53,699 nt of DNA from the NCBI GenBank assembly GCA_016209605.1, contig JACQVS010000027.1:1-53699 (forward strand), read 5' to 3'. The translations under genes and the position numbers were made by a program. A model generated the notes under the pieces. The model saw nothing but the letters and a program-made list of their open reading frames with translations, was not told the DNA's origin and did not search any database. This document shows positions 26,801 through 34,655 of this stretch, piece by piece. The stretch's first letter is position 1. The number at the start of each line of letters is the position of its first letter. The stretch is from Planctomycetota bacterium (GTDB lineage: Bacteria; Planctomycetota; UBA8108; JACQVS01).

Positions 26801-27407
26801 ATTCATCGCTGGGAGCCGGCTCGCCGTTCCCGAGCCGAGCCTCGATATGGACCCGGTCGGCGAAAGGAAACTCGCGGGTGTCCCAGCAAACGTAGAACTC
26901 CTCGACCTCGATGGCCGTCCGATCGAGCTCGGGCCCCGAGCAGTCTGTGGATGGGTGGACGGTGTAGCTCGTGATCGGCTGCCGGCTGCCGCCGTCGTGA
27001 ACGAGCGTGAGGTGGAGCGGCCAGGCCCGCCCGTCGATGCCCCCAACGACGCGGTAGTGCAAGGTGAGTGCGCCCTCCACGACGCTCGCATCTACGGGGG
27101 CCGTCCGGCAGTCCGGATCCGGCCGCGAGACGCTCGAAGGAATCGTGATCAGGGGAGGGGGCCTGTCTATGGGACTATTTCTACCGCTCCCCGAACCGCC
27201 CTGGGAGGCCAGGATCGCCCCGACGACCGTGACCGCCACGATCCAGCCGCAACCGCTGAGCGGCAGGCAGGCAAGGCCCACGAAGGCCATGCACGGCAGG
27301 ATCTTCGCCAGCCAGCGGAAAAATCGGCAGGACTTCCGCGAGCTGGGGATCGCTGCCCTGGTGTCTTGAAGCTCGGTGGGGTCCGGCATTTCCGGCTGCT
27401 CCTTCAT
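23835..27407 (-). CDS. FG-GAP/VCBS-repeat lipoprotein with TIG-like domain
   Basis: 1190 residues, the last gene of a four-gene operon (three bases after the previous stop). The N-terminus has a lipoprotein-type signal (WLAKILPCMAFVGLACLPLSGCGW, lipobox LSGC near residue 53) followed by a glycine-rich spacer. The first third is beta-rich, with a TIG/IPT-like domain (SGMPATVTLTGADLLDGLRIVI; EAAIEIRNPN). The rest is a beta-propeller series with about 11 calcium-binding loops, for example ALDLDGDGTSDQLVG, AGDIDRDGDDDLIIV, TADLDGDGKLDLLIS, VADVNKDGFQDIAVF and VEDFDGDGLLDLGIA. These resemble integrin FG-GAP repeats and fit a calcium-stabilised surface adhesin or binding protein. Its being lipid-anchored and co-transcribed with a kinase and another lipoprotein is the most informative context. 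Confidence 0.85.
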   Translation of the reverse strand: MKEQPEMPDPTELQDTRAAIPSSRKSCRFFRWLAKILPCMAFVGLACLPLSGCGWIVAVTVVGAILASQGGSGSGRNSPIDRPPPLITIPSSVSRPDPDCRTAPVDASVVEGALTLHYRVVGGIDGRAWPLHLTLVHDGGSRQPITSYTVHPSTDCSGPELDRTAIEVEEFYVCWDTREFPFADRVHIEARLGNGEPAPSDEFRIDNSARAEVILGEPAGDQEAPLPEGASSGLVRIPFEIHDLDGSGPFDHPRFFLHQVDLFVSTPGSFIITRLESAEGDDLDELPAGKFVAVWDSKATFPDQLRDDVCIAIHAQDTKQAISSEANLRIDNRSPKPLEALPQTLPSGMPATVTLTGADLLDGLRIVIHPLRGQPVEVENVQPCLGRKENCVEFTFVPPPGIYGEAAIEIRNPNRETTLFQGGLHFSAAVFDFERWAIAAGKLPLDIAVLDPGCPEGNLELAVADKTGQRIAIFRSDPGGRFAFHREIPFLKDGDPLAVTSVAALDLDGDGTSDQLVGISQEVLGADHLFVVDGLGLGNPDCAGPPGDPPQPGFLFRFDTGDDRRRLEVGHLNPGVDDFPDLAVTLKTDKKIYIFRGIDRPGLYATDPVILEQKSPRAVVFADLDGIGGRKDLVIANESDNQIFVYLHDENGVIRGTLEQPLNAGQLEPEYLSAGDIDRDGDDDLIIVLTDHIMIMETARDDLGGIILNPLGERLEVKGGGDPDFAAAADLDGDEFLDIIATYKAINQVGFFFNAGIEDMPFLFKDPILAPAGIRPRQFLVRDLNRDEINDVAVISEASGEANLYRGISGPGKAPIAWFSAPAGECPIPPSTPLATGSPASNRGSIVFGDFVPGNDFLEAALVDRDRSTVNVFERREIDWSLKTCIDLSSLGTGKPLALSAIDPDGDQVDDLSLAWEGGDGRGAIALIPSGGGGLFNPPVPPAQLEGRPLGLLAGDFTGDGARHLVVLEEAPEGGRFLILEALDSGRAFSILASAPAGKSPRDFETADLDGDGKLDLLISDLESSSILLYFDPPAHASPDEPVAILVPGEPGPLAVADVNKDGFQDIAVFTIAGNEPQVCLFLGQWERVFAKSLKSVTLPDRNVAAIRLADFNRDDLPDLLAVLTRSGEVVILPGNRTPLFGDPFGQPLRINARNSPRDVAVEDFDGDGLLDLGIAVSDWEFFGLANLSR

Positions 27408-27410
27408 GAC

Positions 27411-28421
27411 TCAACCCTCATCCCAGGGGAGGACCGATGTCAGCGTGGCGGGGAGCCTCACCGAATATGGCAAAGCCCTGCCGTCCTGGCCATAGGCCTC
27501 GATCCGGAGGAGGGAATCCCCGTCACCAGATACCGAAAGCCACCGGCTGAGGTCAATCTCGATCCATTCGTCCGCTTCCCTGCGGTCGAACGGGATGACC
27601 TGCTCCTGGGGCTCGAGCTCGCTGCCCTCGAGCCGGCAGCGGAGCCCTCCCAGGGCCAGGTCGGCTCGGCACTTCAGCAAAGAGCCCTCCACGGCCAGGT
27701 CGGAAAGGAGCTCCTTTTTCGAGCGGGCCTCCTTGACCGCCCTCGCTGCCCGGATGGCCACTTCCCGGCGCACCCGCGCGCTGGCGACGCCGCAGAAGTG
27801 GTCGAGATCCCTGGAGCTGAAGGCGAAAGGCGGCAGGAAGATCCCTCCCAGGGTCGGCCAGGCTTTCAGCGGATATCGCTCCCGGAGGTTGGTGAGGATG
27901 GCGGGGGCGGCAAAGCCCGCTTCCTCGAGGCTCTCCGCCCCTTGCCCAGAGGGCAGGAGGATGGTCCGGACCACCTGGCCCTTGATGCCGGGGTCCATGC
28001 TCACGTCCCGGATCCACCAGGACAGCAGGGGAACCGCGCTCCAGGCGAAGAAATCGAGGGTGGCGGCTTGCGTATCGATCTCCGGCTCGGCAGGAGTCCC
28101 ATTCTCGAGGAGGATCTCGACCGTCATGTCGGCTTGCCGGGTGGGATCCGCCGCGCCGTCCCAGACGGCCGAGCAGACCTTCAGGTGATGAAATACCTGT
28201 TTCAGTTCCTGGACCCACGAATCGCGGTCTCCGTAACGTTCCACTCCATTAAGAATAGGATTGACCTGGATCGACACCGACCTCGGCAGGGTAGGCCTGT
28301 TCTCGGCGAGTTCGATGACCTCGGGCCTGCCGAGGGGATCCGAGGCGCACGCCGGGAGAAGGCATGGGCTGCATGCCAGGAAAATCGACCTCCAGCAGCG
28401 AGCGGGGCTTGAACGGGACAT
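27411..28421 (-). CDS. Hypothetical lipoprotein in kinase operon
   Basis: 336 residues, two bases after the kinase stop (TGA-TC-ATG). Lipoprotein signal: basic MSRSSPARCWR, hydrophobic SIFLACSPCLLP, lipobox LPAC near residue 25. The mature part starts with PRSVSIQVNPILNG and has a strand-helix pattern; the segment FHHLKVCSAVWDGAADPTRQADMTVEILLENG resembles the start of bacterial lipoproteins that form small alpha/beta domains. A central hydrophobic stretch (LDFFAWSAVPLLSWWI) may be a membrane-proximal helix. No catalytic motif and no family I can name. Tight coupling to both neighbours means it probably works with the FG-GAP lipoprotein or the kinase's extracellular domain. Confidence 0.65.
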   Translation of the reverse strand: MSRSSPARCWRSIFLACSPCLLPACASDPLGRPEVIELAENRPTLPRSVSIQVNPILNGVERYGDRDSWVQELKQVFHHLKVCSAVWDGAADPTRQADMTVEILLENGTPAEPEIDTQAATLDFFAWSAVPLLSWWIRDVSMDPGIKGQVVRTILLPSGQGAESLEEAGFAAPAILTNLRERYPLKAWPTLGGIFLPPFAFSSRDLDHFCGVASARVRREVAIRAARAVKEARSKKELLSDLAVEGSLLKCRADLALGGLRCRLEGSELEPQEQVIPFDRREADEWIEIDLSRWLSVSGDGDSLLRIEAYGQDGRALPYSVRLPATLTSVLPWDEG

Positions 28422-28423
28422 GA

Positions 28424-31400
28424 TCAGCCTTTCTTCTTGAAGGGCTTGGAATCCAGAGCCTTCTTGGGGCAGATGGATGAGTCTTCAGGTGGCCGGATGA
28501 CCAGTCGGAAAAAGCAACGGTGATGGTCGTGATCTTCGTGGCCCCACCGGATGGCCCCCGGATCTCCGGTGGGTTTGACGAAGGGCGCGGCCAGAGCCTT
28601 CCGGGAAACTCTCATCATGGCTCCCTCCGGTTGATCGAGGATCGAGAGCCATTCACGAACGGGTTCAGCGCCGTCCTCGAAGAGGAGCCCGGCTCTCCAC
28701 AAGCTACTCCACTCCGGTGGTGTGGGCAGGCGGATCTCCAGACCGAGGTTGCGGCCCAGCCACTGGGCGATCTCAATGGCCTCCTTGTAGGTCGTCCCTG
28801 GACCCTTGCCGGCATCGGGAAACTCGCGCCCGCGATCCCTCTCAAGGAAGCGCTCGCGGATCTCCTCCGAGTCTTGAACTAAAGTGGAGTAGAACGGCGG
28901 AACATCCTTCGCCTGGTGGAACATCAGCCAGAGCTTGCCCACTTCCCCCCCGAAGTCAAAGAGATACTTCTCGCCATTGATCGGCTGGAACCAGTACTTC
29001 AGGGTGCTCTCGATGACGCACCCGTTCTTGAAAACGACCCGGACCGGGACCGGGGTGATCCCCGCCGGCTTGACATCGATCCCGGCGGAATACCTCTTCC
29101 CGCCGCCCGCCGCCGGCCGATCCTGGATCAGCACCTTGGCGACCTCGGGACCGGCTGGGATGACTTCCACTTCCACGTGATCCGAGCGGCCTGGTTGCTG
29201 CCCGGATTCGGGAATCACTATCATATCCGGCTTTGCCTCAAAATGAACCCGGCAAGAGCTCTGGCCCAGAACCTGCTGCCAGGCGTCCTTGACGACCAGA
29301 AAAAGTTCCAGGTGCAGCGTCTCTGGCTTCAGGAACGGGATCAGGACTCCTTCGTCGACCGGAAACTCGCCTTCCTGCGGCTCGATCTTCAGTGCAAAGC
29401 CGGTGTCGGGGTTGTGAACCAGAAGTTCCGGAAGTTGTTGATGGAATGCTTTCTTTATCCCGTACTTGAAACGGAGCAGCTTCGGCCCTTCTCGGGATCT
29501 TCGTGTCGGACAGTCGGGATGATGCAGCGGCTGGCGCTCGCTTCCTTCTTCCGTCGCCAGGTCGAAATCGATCTCGGGCGCCTGAGCCGGATCTTGGACC
29601 CAGGCGATGCTCCACTTTTTATCTTGGTGGTTCCCGGCCAGGTCGAAGAGCTTGACGGCGATCTCCCTGGCGTTCAGCGGTATCGAGAACACCACCATGG
29701 CAGAACGCTCAACCGTGGACTCGGGGGACGACCGCCCGAGCAGGCCGTCGAGCTGGCATCTCTTGAGGTCCAGGAGCTTGTCTGCCACGATATGGAGCGG
29801 AGGTGGTTTTTCCCCCTTCAGAACTCTCAGGAACCGGCCGGCACTGGCCTCTCGATCCCCATTGATCTCGAGGATGCGCGGCTTGCAGTTGTCGAAGCGG
29901 ATCCGGAACCAGCCCGATGTAACGCTGCGGAATGCCCAGCCCTGGACCCAGACCATAGCCTCGATCTCCTCGCCGCCTTGCCAGTTCCGGGAGGGAAGAG
30001 CGCCGGCGATGTCCCTCCAGCCAGGATAGGTGTCCTGGACCATTCGCCGGGAGTCCACGGTTCCCAGCCTGACATCGCCGTATCGGTCGTCTCCGGATCT
30101 CACCCGCAGCCAGGCGCGGCCTCCTTCGTAGCCGGGGCCGGGGACCGCGGCGGCGATCTCCACCGCGCCTTCGGGCCCGATGGCCGGTGGAACGGAGATG
30201 AGATGGACCGCCTCCCAGGGGGACCAGTAGAGCAAGGCAGCAGCCAGGAGCGCGACCAGGGCGGGCGGCAGAGCGGCCCGGAGGATTCTCTGGCCGAGGG
30301 ATCGCCTCGGCCTGGATTGCCACTGCCCCAGGGCGCGAACAAGCTCCTCGGCGCTCTGGAAACGCCTGCCGGGGTCCTTCTCCAGGGCCCGGAGGATGAT
30401 GGAATCGAGCTCCCGGAAGTGCGTGTTGGATCGTCCCGGTCGAAATCGGCTGGGAGGCACGGGGCTCGCGTCTTCCTGCAGCCGTCGCAGGGTCAACGGA
30501 TTCGCGGCCTCGAAAGGCTTCCGGCTCGACACCAGCTCGTAAAGGATGACTCCCAGGGAGTAGAGGTCGCAGCGCGGGTCGGCCACGCCTCTCCAGCGCT
30601 CCGGGGCCATGTAGGAAAAGGTGCCCGCGATGCGCTTTCTCGCCCCCTGGCCGTCAGGGTCGCCTTCCAGCCCGCCCGGCGCCGAGACGATATCGGCGAT
30701 GCCGAAATCGATGATCTTGACGTGCCAGGCCCCCTGGATCTTCTCCACGAAAATGTGCTCGGGTTTCAGGTCGAGATGGACGAGCGGTTCTCCCACCCCG
30801 ACTCCCTGATGCGCCGCGATCAAGCCGATGGCCGACTGGCGGACAACCTCGATCCCTTCTTCCAGGGTACATTCACTTTCCATCAGGCATCGGTGCAGGG
30901 GTTTTCCCGTGAGGTACTCCATGACTAGGTACGGCAGCCCCTCCTCCTCGCCGTAGTCGATCACCTTGACGATGTTGGGATGGCCAAAGAGGCTCACCCG
31001 CATGGCTTCCTGGTGGAACAGCCGGCGGCCGACATCGGTGGAGGTGAATTCTTGCTTGAGAATCTTGATCCCAACCCGCATCCCCAGGACTGCATGGCAA
31101 CCGAGGTAGAAGTTCCCGAAGCGCCCTTCTCCCTGCCAGGCCAGGATCCGCCACTTGCCTCCGAGCAAGCGGGGAATGTCATCGACCATCGATCGCGGGT
31201 CCTGCAGGTCCTTCTGGTTGGGCCGGTTCGGGAGCGGGGAGAGCGACTCGCGGCCCTCGCGCGCGAGGTAATCTTGGCGGTGTGGTGTTGGCAGCGCCCC
31301 GGAGGATCCTGCCGCTGAAAGGGCGAGATCGGTCCAACTGTCGAGCTGGTCGATTATCATGGACCTGTCCCGTAAAGCCGTCCCATCATTTGGGCAGACC

Positions 31401-31567
31401 GTGTCTGAGAAAGAGAGTCTGAGATCGCACGATGGGCAGTAACGAGACCTCCAGACCTCGACGAGCTCTTCCGCTTTCCCGGTGAAGCGAGCCTCCACCG
31501 GATCTGGCCTTGCAGGGTGAGGATTCTGGTCCGAACCTTTCATTTCCTGATCCCGCAGGGTTTCCAT
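28424..31567 (-). CDS. Membrane Ser/Thr protein kinase with zinc ribbon and SUMF1-like C-terminus
   Basis: About 1047 residues from ATG 31567 (GCAGGAGATGAGGAT upstream). Order: N-terminal zinc ribbon (CPSCDLRLSFSDTVCPNDG), Pkn2-type kinase (about residues 140-410), one membrane segment (ALPPALVALLAAALLYW, near 435), a long beta-rich extracytoplasmic part and a C-terminal formylglycine-generating-enzyme-like remnant (YKEAIEIAQWLGRNLGLEIRLPTPPEW). Kinase motifs: glycine loop GEGRFGNFYLG, VGIKILK (lysine kept), catalytic HLDLKPEHI (HRD with Arg to Leu, Asp kept), IIDFGIADI (DFG) and MAPERW. The Leu makes it a non-RD kinase, which may not need activation-loop phosphorylation. It starts 36 bases after the lamin-tail gene and is coupled to the lipoprotein. 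Likely a transmembrane sensor kinase. Confidence 0.85.
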   Translation of the reverse strand: METLRDQEMKGSDQNPHPARPDPVEARFTGKAEELVEVWRSRYCPSCDLRLSFSDTVCPNDGTALRDRSMIIDQLDSWTDLALSAAGSSGALPTPHRQDYLAREGRESLSPLPNRPNQKDLQDPRSMVDDIPRLLGGKWRILAWQGEGRFGNFYLGCHAVLGMRVGIKILKQEFTSTDVGRRLFHQEAMRVSLFGHPNIVKVIDYGEEEGLPYLVMEYLTGKPLHRCLMESECTLEEGIEVVRQSAIGLIAAHQGVGVGEPLVHLDLKPEHIFVEKIQGAWHVKIIDFGIADIVSAPGGLEGDPDGQGARKRIAGTFSYMAPERWRGVADPRCDLYSLGVILYELVSSRKPFEAANPLTLRRLQEDASPVPPSRFRPGRSNTHFRELDSIILRALEKDPGRRFQSAEELVRALGQWQSRPRRSLGQRILRAALPPALVALLAAALLYWSPWEAVHLISVPPAIGPEGAVEIAAAVPGPGYEGGRAWLRVRSGDDRYGDVRLGTVDSRRMVQDTYPGWRDIAGALPSRNWQGGEEIEAMVWVQGWAFRSVTSGWFRIRFDNCKPRILEINGDREASAGRFLRVLKGEKPPPLHIVADKLLDLKRCQLDGLLGRSSPESTVERSAMVVFSIPLNAREIAVKLFDLAGNHQDKKWSIAWVQDPAQAPEIDFDLATEEGSERQPLHHPDCPTRRSREGPKLLRFKYGIKKAFHQQLPELLVHNPDTGFALKIEPQEGEFPVDEGVLIPFLKPETLHLELFLVVKDAWQQVLGQSSCRVHFEAKPDMIVIPESGQQPGRSDHVEVEVIPAGPEVAKVLIQDRPAAGGGKRYSAGIDVKPAGITPVPVRVVFKNGCVIESTLKYWFQPINGEKYLFDFGGEVGKLWLMFHQAKDVPPFYSTLVQDSEEIRERFLERDRGREFPDAGKGPGTTYKEAIEIAQWLGRNLGLEIRLPTPPEWSSLWRAGLLFEDGAEPVREWLSILDQPEGAMMRVSRKALAAPFVKPTGDPGAIRWGHEDHDHHRCFFRLVIRPPEDSSICPKKALDSKPFKKKG

Positions 31568-31603
31568 ATCCTCATCTCCTGCTTCCAACTTTCCGTGATT
31601 CCA

Positions 31604-33619
31604 TTAAAACAATCCCCGCTTGCAGCTGAGGCCATCTTCCGGGGTGGGATCGGGCCCAAACGTTGGGAAGGGGGGCGCCGGGGGCTTTCCGCCAAGGAAT
31701 ATATAGCCCATGATCAAAATAGCATCGGTGATTTCAATGTCGCCGCTGTCATCGGCATCGGCGGCCTTCTCACAGGGAATTTCTTCATCTCCAATAAAGA
31801 GAAAGAGCAAGATTTTTATGGCATCGCTCATGTCAGCGCGGCTGTCGCGGTTGGCATCGCCGCGCAGGAAGAAAACCAAAGGGCTGCCCATGTTTCGAGA
31901 CCCCGGAGTGGGATTGAGAAATTCTGGCTGTGAGAATCCATCCACCCAGCCCAGACTGGTGTTCTGAGGCTGGGGGCCGAAGCGGATACCATCGATGACT
32001 CGGCCATCCCGGTCCAGCAGGCAAACGGCATCCCCCATGCGGTTCAGCGAAAAGTCCGTGTGCCGCGGCCCCTTCTCGATAGCCTTGTCGCAGAAAAAGA
32101 GGAGGTGGTCGCCAGGCTGGATAACCGTCTTCTCCTGAATGCTCCAGACCCACTTGAGGTAGTTGGAGTCCCCGAGCTTCATGCCCGAGAGATCCAACGG
32201 TGCATTGCCGACGTTCCGTATCTCCAGCCAATCCGAGAAGGACTGGCCGGTGTCGTCCAGGAATTGCCAGTTGTCTGCTGACAACTCGCTGATGATTAAA
32301 GGGAGATGATGACTCCCGAAGACCTCCCGATGGGTTCGGATATCGTTTGTTTTTCCCGGCGAAGGTTGCATGGGGATGAGAAGGTCGGTCCCATCCGGAT
32401 ACCTGCCTAAAGAGATATCGGTTCGCTCCCCTCGGAAGGCGATCGCGTCGGCGATGTTTCCATAGCCGTCGAGAAGTATGATCTCGTCATCCCAGGTTCC
32501 GGGGTATCTCTCCGATTCAGCCAGCCGGAAACTCACATGCAGCTCTCCGGGCTGGCTAAGTTCCGGCCGCCCATCGCAAAAAACGAGGAGAAAGCCGCGG
32601 GACGGGATGAGGGAGTTCGCGCCCGAAGGAAATTCCCACTTGCCGCCCCTATGGAGGTCGTCGGTCATGCTGAAGCCACCGAGCGCCACCGGCTGTTCCG
32701 TGGTGTTGTAAAGCTCCACCCAATCGCTGAATTTCCCCTGGGAGTCCTGAAAGACGCTGTCGTTGTCTGCCATCACCTCGTTGATGACCACTTTGGGAGG
32801 TTCACCGCCGAGGTGATAAAAGTGCCATTGGCCATCCTGAGGATCGTGGGCCTCATGTTTCTCATCCCTGGCAATCGCCTGGTAACGGACCGTCACCCCC
32901 TTCGCAAAGGGTGGGATCTCGGCGCTGACAAGGAAGGGGTTTCCCGTGCTCGATTGCTTTAGCGGATAATCCACCACGCTCCCTGGGCTTGCTAGCACAC
33001 GGAGGACCGCTTGTGCGGGCCCATCATCCCAAAGCCGGATGAAGACCTGGACCGCCTCGCCGGGCTTTGGCTTCAACGGCAGCCGGCCGAGCACGGAGAC
33101 CTGGGGCGGAATAGGCTTCGGCCGGGCATTGGGCCCTCCCGCAGTCGGCGTGACGAGATAACCCCAGCTTTCTGGAAAGTCCGGGAGGCGCCCATAGGCC
33201 ACGTCAACACCCAGTCCGGGGAACCGGATGCCATCGATCAGGGTTCCATCTCTCTCGAGATCCACCAGCTGGACCTCTTCTCCGTCCGCCGCGAGGTCAA
33301 AGCATGCATGGAAGGGACCTTGCTTGCCGTCATCGTCGGCAAAGACCACAAGATAGCCTCCCGGGGAAATAGCGGCCCCCTGGGGAAAAGGCCAAAAATG
33401 GCTGCCACTTTTCAAGGCCAGCCTGCGGCCCGGGGCTGAAAGCATCTCGTCCTTCACTCCTCTGTTATGAAGCTCAATCCAGTCCTCATGGCGGCCTCCT
33501 TCATCAACGAGGCCGTTTCGGTTTTGCGCCACGATTTCGTTGAGGACGATCGGGAAATTTTCGCCAACGAAATCCTGGGCCAGAGAGATGGCGGCAAGAA
33601 AAATCGCTCCTTGAAGCAT
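31604..33619 (-). CDS. Secreted protein with three lamin-tail domains and dockerin-like C-terminus
   Basis: About 671 residues from ATG 33619 (GAAAGAGG eight bases upstream; frame open eight more codons). Signal peptide MLQGAIFLAAISLAQDFVGE. Three LTD (lamin tail) domains are seen by their openings and closings: FPIVLNEIVAQNRNGLVDEGG with EDWIELHNRG, PKVVINEVMADNDSVFQDSQG with SDWVELYNTTEQPVALGG, and LPLIISELSADNWQFLDD with SDWLEIRNVGNAPLDLSG. A beta-sandwich linker lies between the first two. The C-terminus is the two-EF-hand dockerin-like module: FLRGDANRDSRADMSDAIKILLFLFIG and ADADDSGDIEITDAILIMGYIFLGG. First gene of the operon that continues with the kinase, so it may be a secreted partner of that signalling system. 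Bacterial LTD proteins are often linked to extracellular nucleases or phosphatases, but no enzyme domain is visible here. Confidence 0.82.
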   Translation of the reverse strand: MLQGAIFLAAISLAQDFVGENFPIVLNEIVAQNRNGLVDEGGRHEDWIELHNRGVKDEMLSAPGRRLALKSGSHFWPFPQGAAISPGGYLVVFADDDGKQGPFHACFDLAADGEEVQLVDLERDGTLIDGIRFPGLGVDVAYGRLPDFPESWGYLVTPTAGGPNARPKPIPPQVSVLGRLPLKPKPGEAVQVFIRLWDDGPAQAVLRVLASPGSVVDYPLKQSSTGNPFLVSAEIPPFAKGVTVRYQAIARDEKHEAHDPQDGQWHFYHLGGEPPKVVINEVMADNDSVFQDSQGKFSDWVELYNTTEQPVALGGFSMTDDLHRGGKWEFPSGANSLIPSRGFLLVFCDGRPELSQPGELHVSFRLAESERYPGTWDDEIILLDGYGNIADAIAFRGERTDISLGRYPDGTDLLIPMQPSPGKTNDIRTHREVFGSHHLPLIISELSADNWQFLDDTGQSFSDWLEIRNVGNAPLDLSGMKLGDSNYLKWVWSIQEKTVIQPGDHLLFFCDKAIEKGPRHTDFSLNRMGDAVCLLDRDGRVIDGIRFGPQPQNTSLGWVDGFSQPEFLNPTPGSRNMGSPLVFFLRGDANRDSRADMSDAIKILLFLFIGDEEIPCEKAADADDSGDIEITDAILIMGYIFLGGKPPAPPFPTFGPDPTPEDGLSCKRGLF

Positions 33620-33991
33620 GGGTGAAACCTCTTTCTTTCTCAAATGACTGTAATGCTACTGATAAGAAGAGACGCCATTTACAAGCCCTGCGGACGCTAT
33701 TTTTGGCCGGTCAGAGCTCTCGGCCGGAGAGGGGAGCGTCTTAAGAAGGAAAGGGCGGATTGTAAACCCAGCAAGCCGTATGAGTTCAAGAATTTTCCAC
33801 AGGTGAGGGTGAAAGCATTGAGCGCCCCAAGGTCAAGCTATTCGACCGTGTCAAACGCACCTATCCCCCGGCCCGCCGCCTCCATAAAAGCGGTTGCAGG
33901 GGGGCGGGGCTTGGTTCAAAATTCACCTGCTTGCCGCCGCGGCGCTTTTCCTCCTCTCCCCAGAGCCGCGGGGGCCGGCAGGGTCCGATCT
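33620..33991. other. Intergenic region with a possible trace of an older gene
   Basis: About 370 bases upstream of the lamin-tail gene. I see no complete gene. On the plus strand, one frame from about 33912 reads WFKIHLLAAAALFLLSPEPRG and stops at a TGA that overlaps the ATG at 33992, which could be the end of an eroded membrane-protein gene. A small hairpin (GGCCG/CGGCC around 33701-33723) has no T-run. No promoter is convincing. Confidence 0.3.
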
Positions 33992-34188
33992 ATGACGAAG
34001 AAACCGCCGCTCTCCGAGGATGCCGCGCTCTTCAACGCCCTCCACCCGGTGCGCGCGGGGCGGGATGTCGACGAGCATTTCCGGGACATCGATGAGCGCC
34101 TCCGGCCGGCCTCGCCGGTTACTTCCAGGCCCACCGGTTTCCGCCCCTGGAGGCGGAGGCCGCCGCCGATGAGGATTTCGAGTCATGA
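33992..34188 (+). pseudogene. Short gene remnant with frameshift, upstream of a zinc-finger/TPR remnant
   Basis: ATG 33992 starts MTKKPPLSEDAALFNALHPVRAGRDVDEHFRDIDERLRP. In that frame the end is out of register, but one base away the sequence reads GYFQAHRFPPLEAEAAADEDFES and stops with a TGA that overlaps the next ATG at 34185 (the ATGA type of junction). The neat overlap suggests the second frame is the true ending and that a one-base change lies near 34115-34125. No family is recognised. It belongs to a decaying gene pair cut off by the phosphatase gene on the other strand. Confidence 0.4.
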
Positions 34189-34655
34189 CCACGCCTCCCT
34201 TCAATGAAGATGAGCTGAAAAGAGCGACCGCTTCCTGGAAGGCCGGACCCGACGGCGAGGGCTGCTTGAGCCCCGAGCGCATGATCGAGTTTTAACGGCG
34301 CGCTCTGGACCCGGCTGAGATGGAGAAGGTGCGGGACCATCTGGCGGCGTGCCCGCAGTGCCGGGAGCTGGCGCTCGATGCGCGCGCCTTCCTCGCGGCG
34401 GCCGGCGAGCCGCTGGCGGGGGAAGGCAGCGCCGCGGAGCGCTATCACCCGCTTTACCATCTCGGCAATCTGGCCGTCGAGCGAGGGGCCTTCGAAGAGG
34501 CCCTGGAGCATTTCTCGGGAGCCCTGGCGATCCAGGAGCGGCTCTGTGCCCGCGCCCGCCAGGAGGAGGTGATCAGCGAGAGGTCATCTGCTACCTGGAG
34601 GAAAAGGCCTGCTCCCAGGCCATCGCCTGCTTCCTCTCAGAACGCCAGATCGAGG
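34185..34655 (+). pseudogene. Zinc-finger (anti-sigma-like) and TPR protein remnant, with in-frame stop and frameshift
   Basis: ATG 34185 reads MTTPPFNEDELKRATASWKA, then CLSPERMIEF, then TAA (34293-34295), then RRALDPAEMEKVRDHLAACPQCREL. The HxxxCxxC of this last part is the zf-HC2 anti-sigma zinc finger; the residue lost to TAA would be an aromatic or similar. Then comes one TPR-like pair (HLGNLAVERGAFEEALEHFSGALAIQERL). Around 34580 the frame must shift to continue as EVICYLEEKACSQAIACFLSERQIE, after which it runs into the 3' end of the minus-strand phosphatase gene (stop at 34637). So three lesions: an ochre stop, a frameshift and a truncation. In intact form this would bind a sigma factor or act as a cytosolic sensor protein. 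Confidence 0.6.

Noticed and set aside
26466..28412. 648-residue open frame on the plus strand, antisense to the FG-GAP lipoprotein and the small lipoprotein
   Set aside because: Spans two clear minus-strand genes and has no ribosome binding site or recognisable domain.
28916..30928. 670-residue open frame on the plus strand, antisense to the kinase
   Set aside because: The kinase motifs are clear on the other strand; this product has no domain and shadow-like composition.
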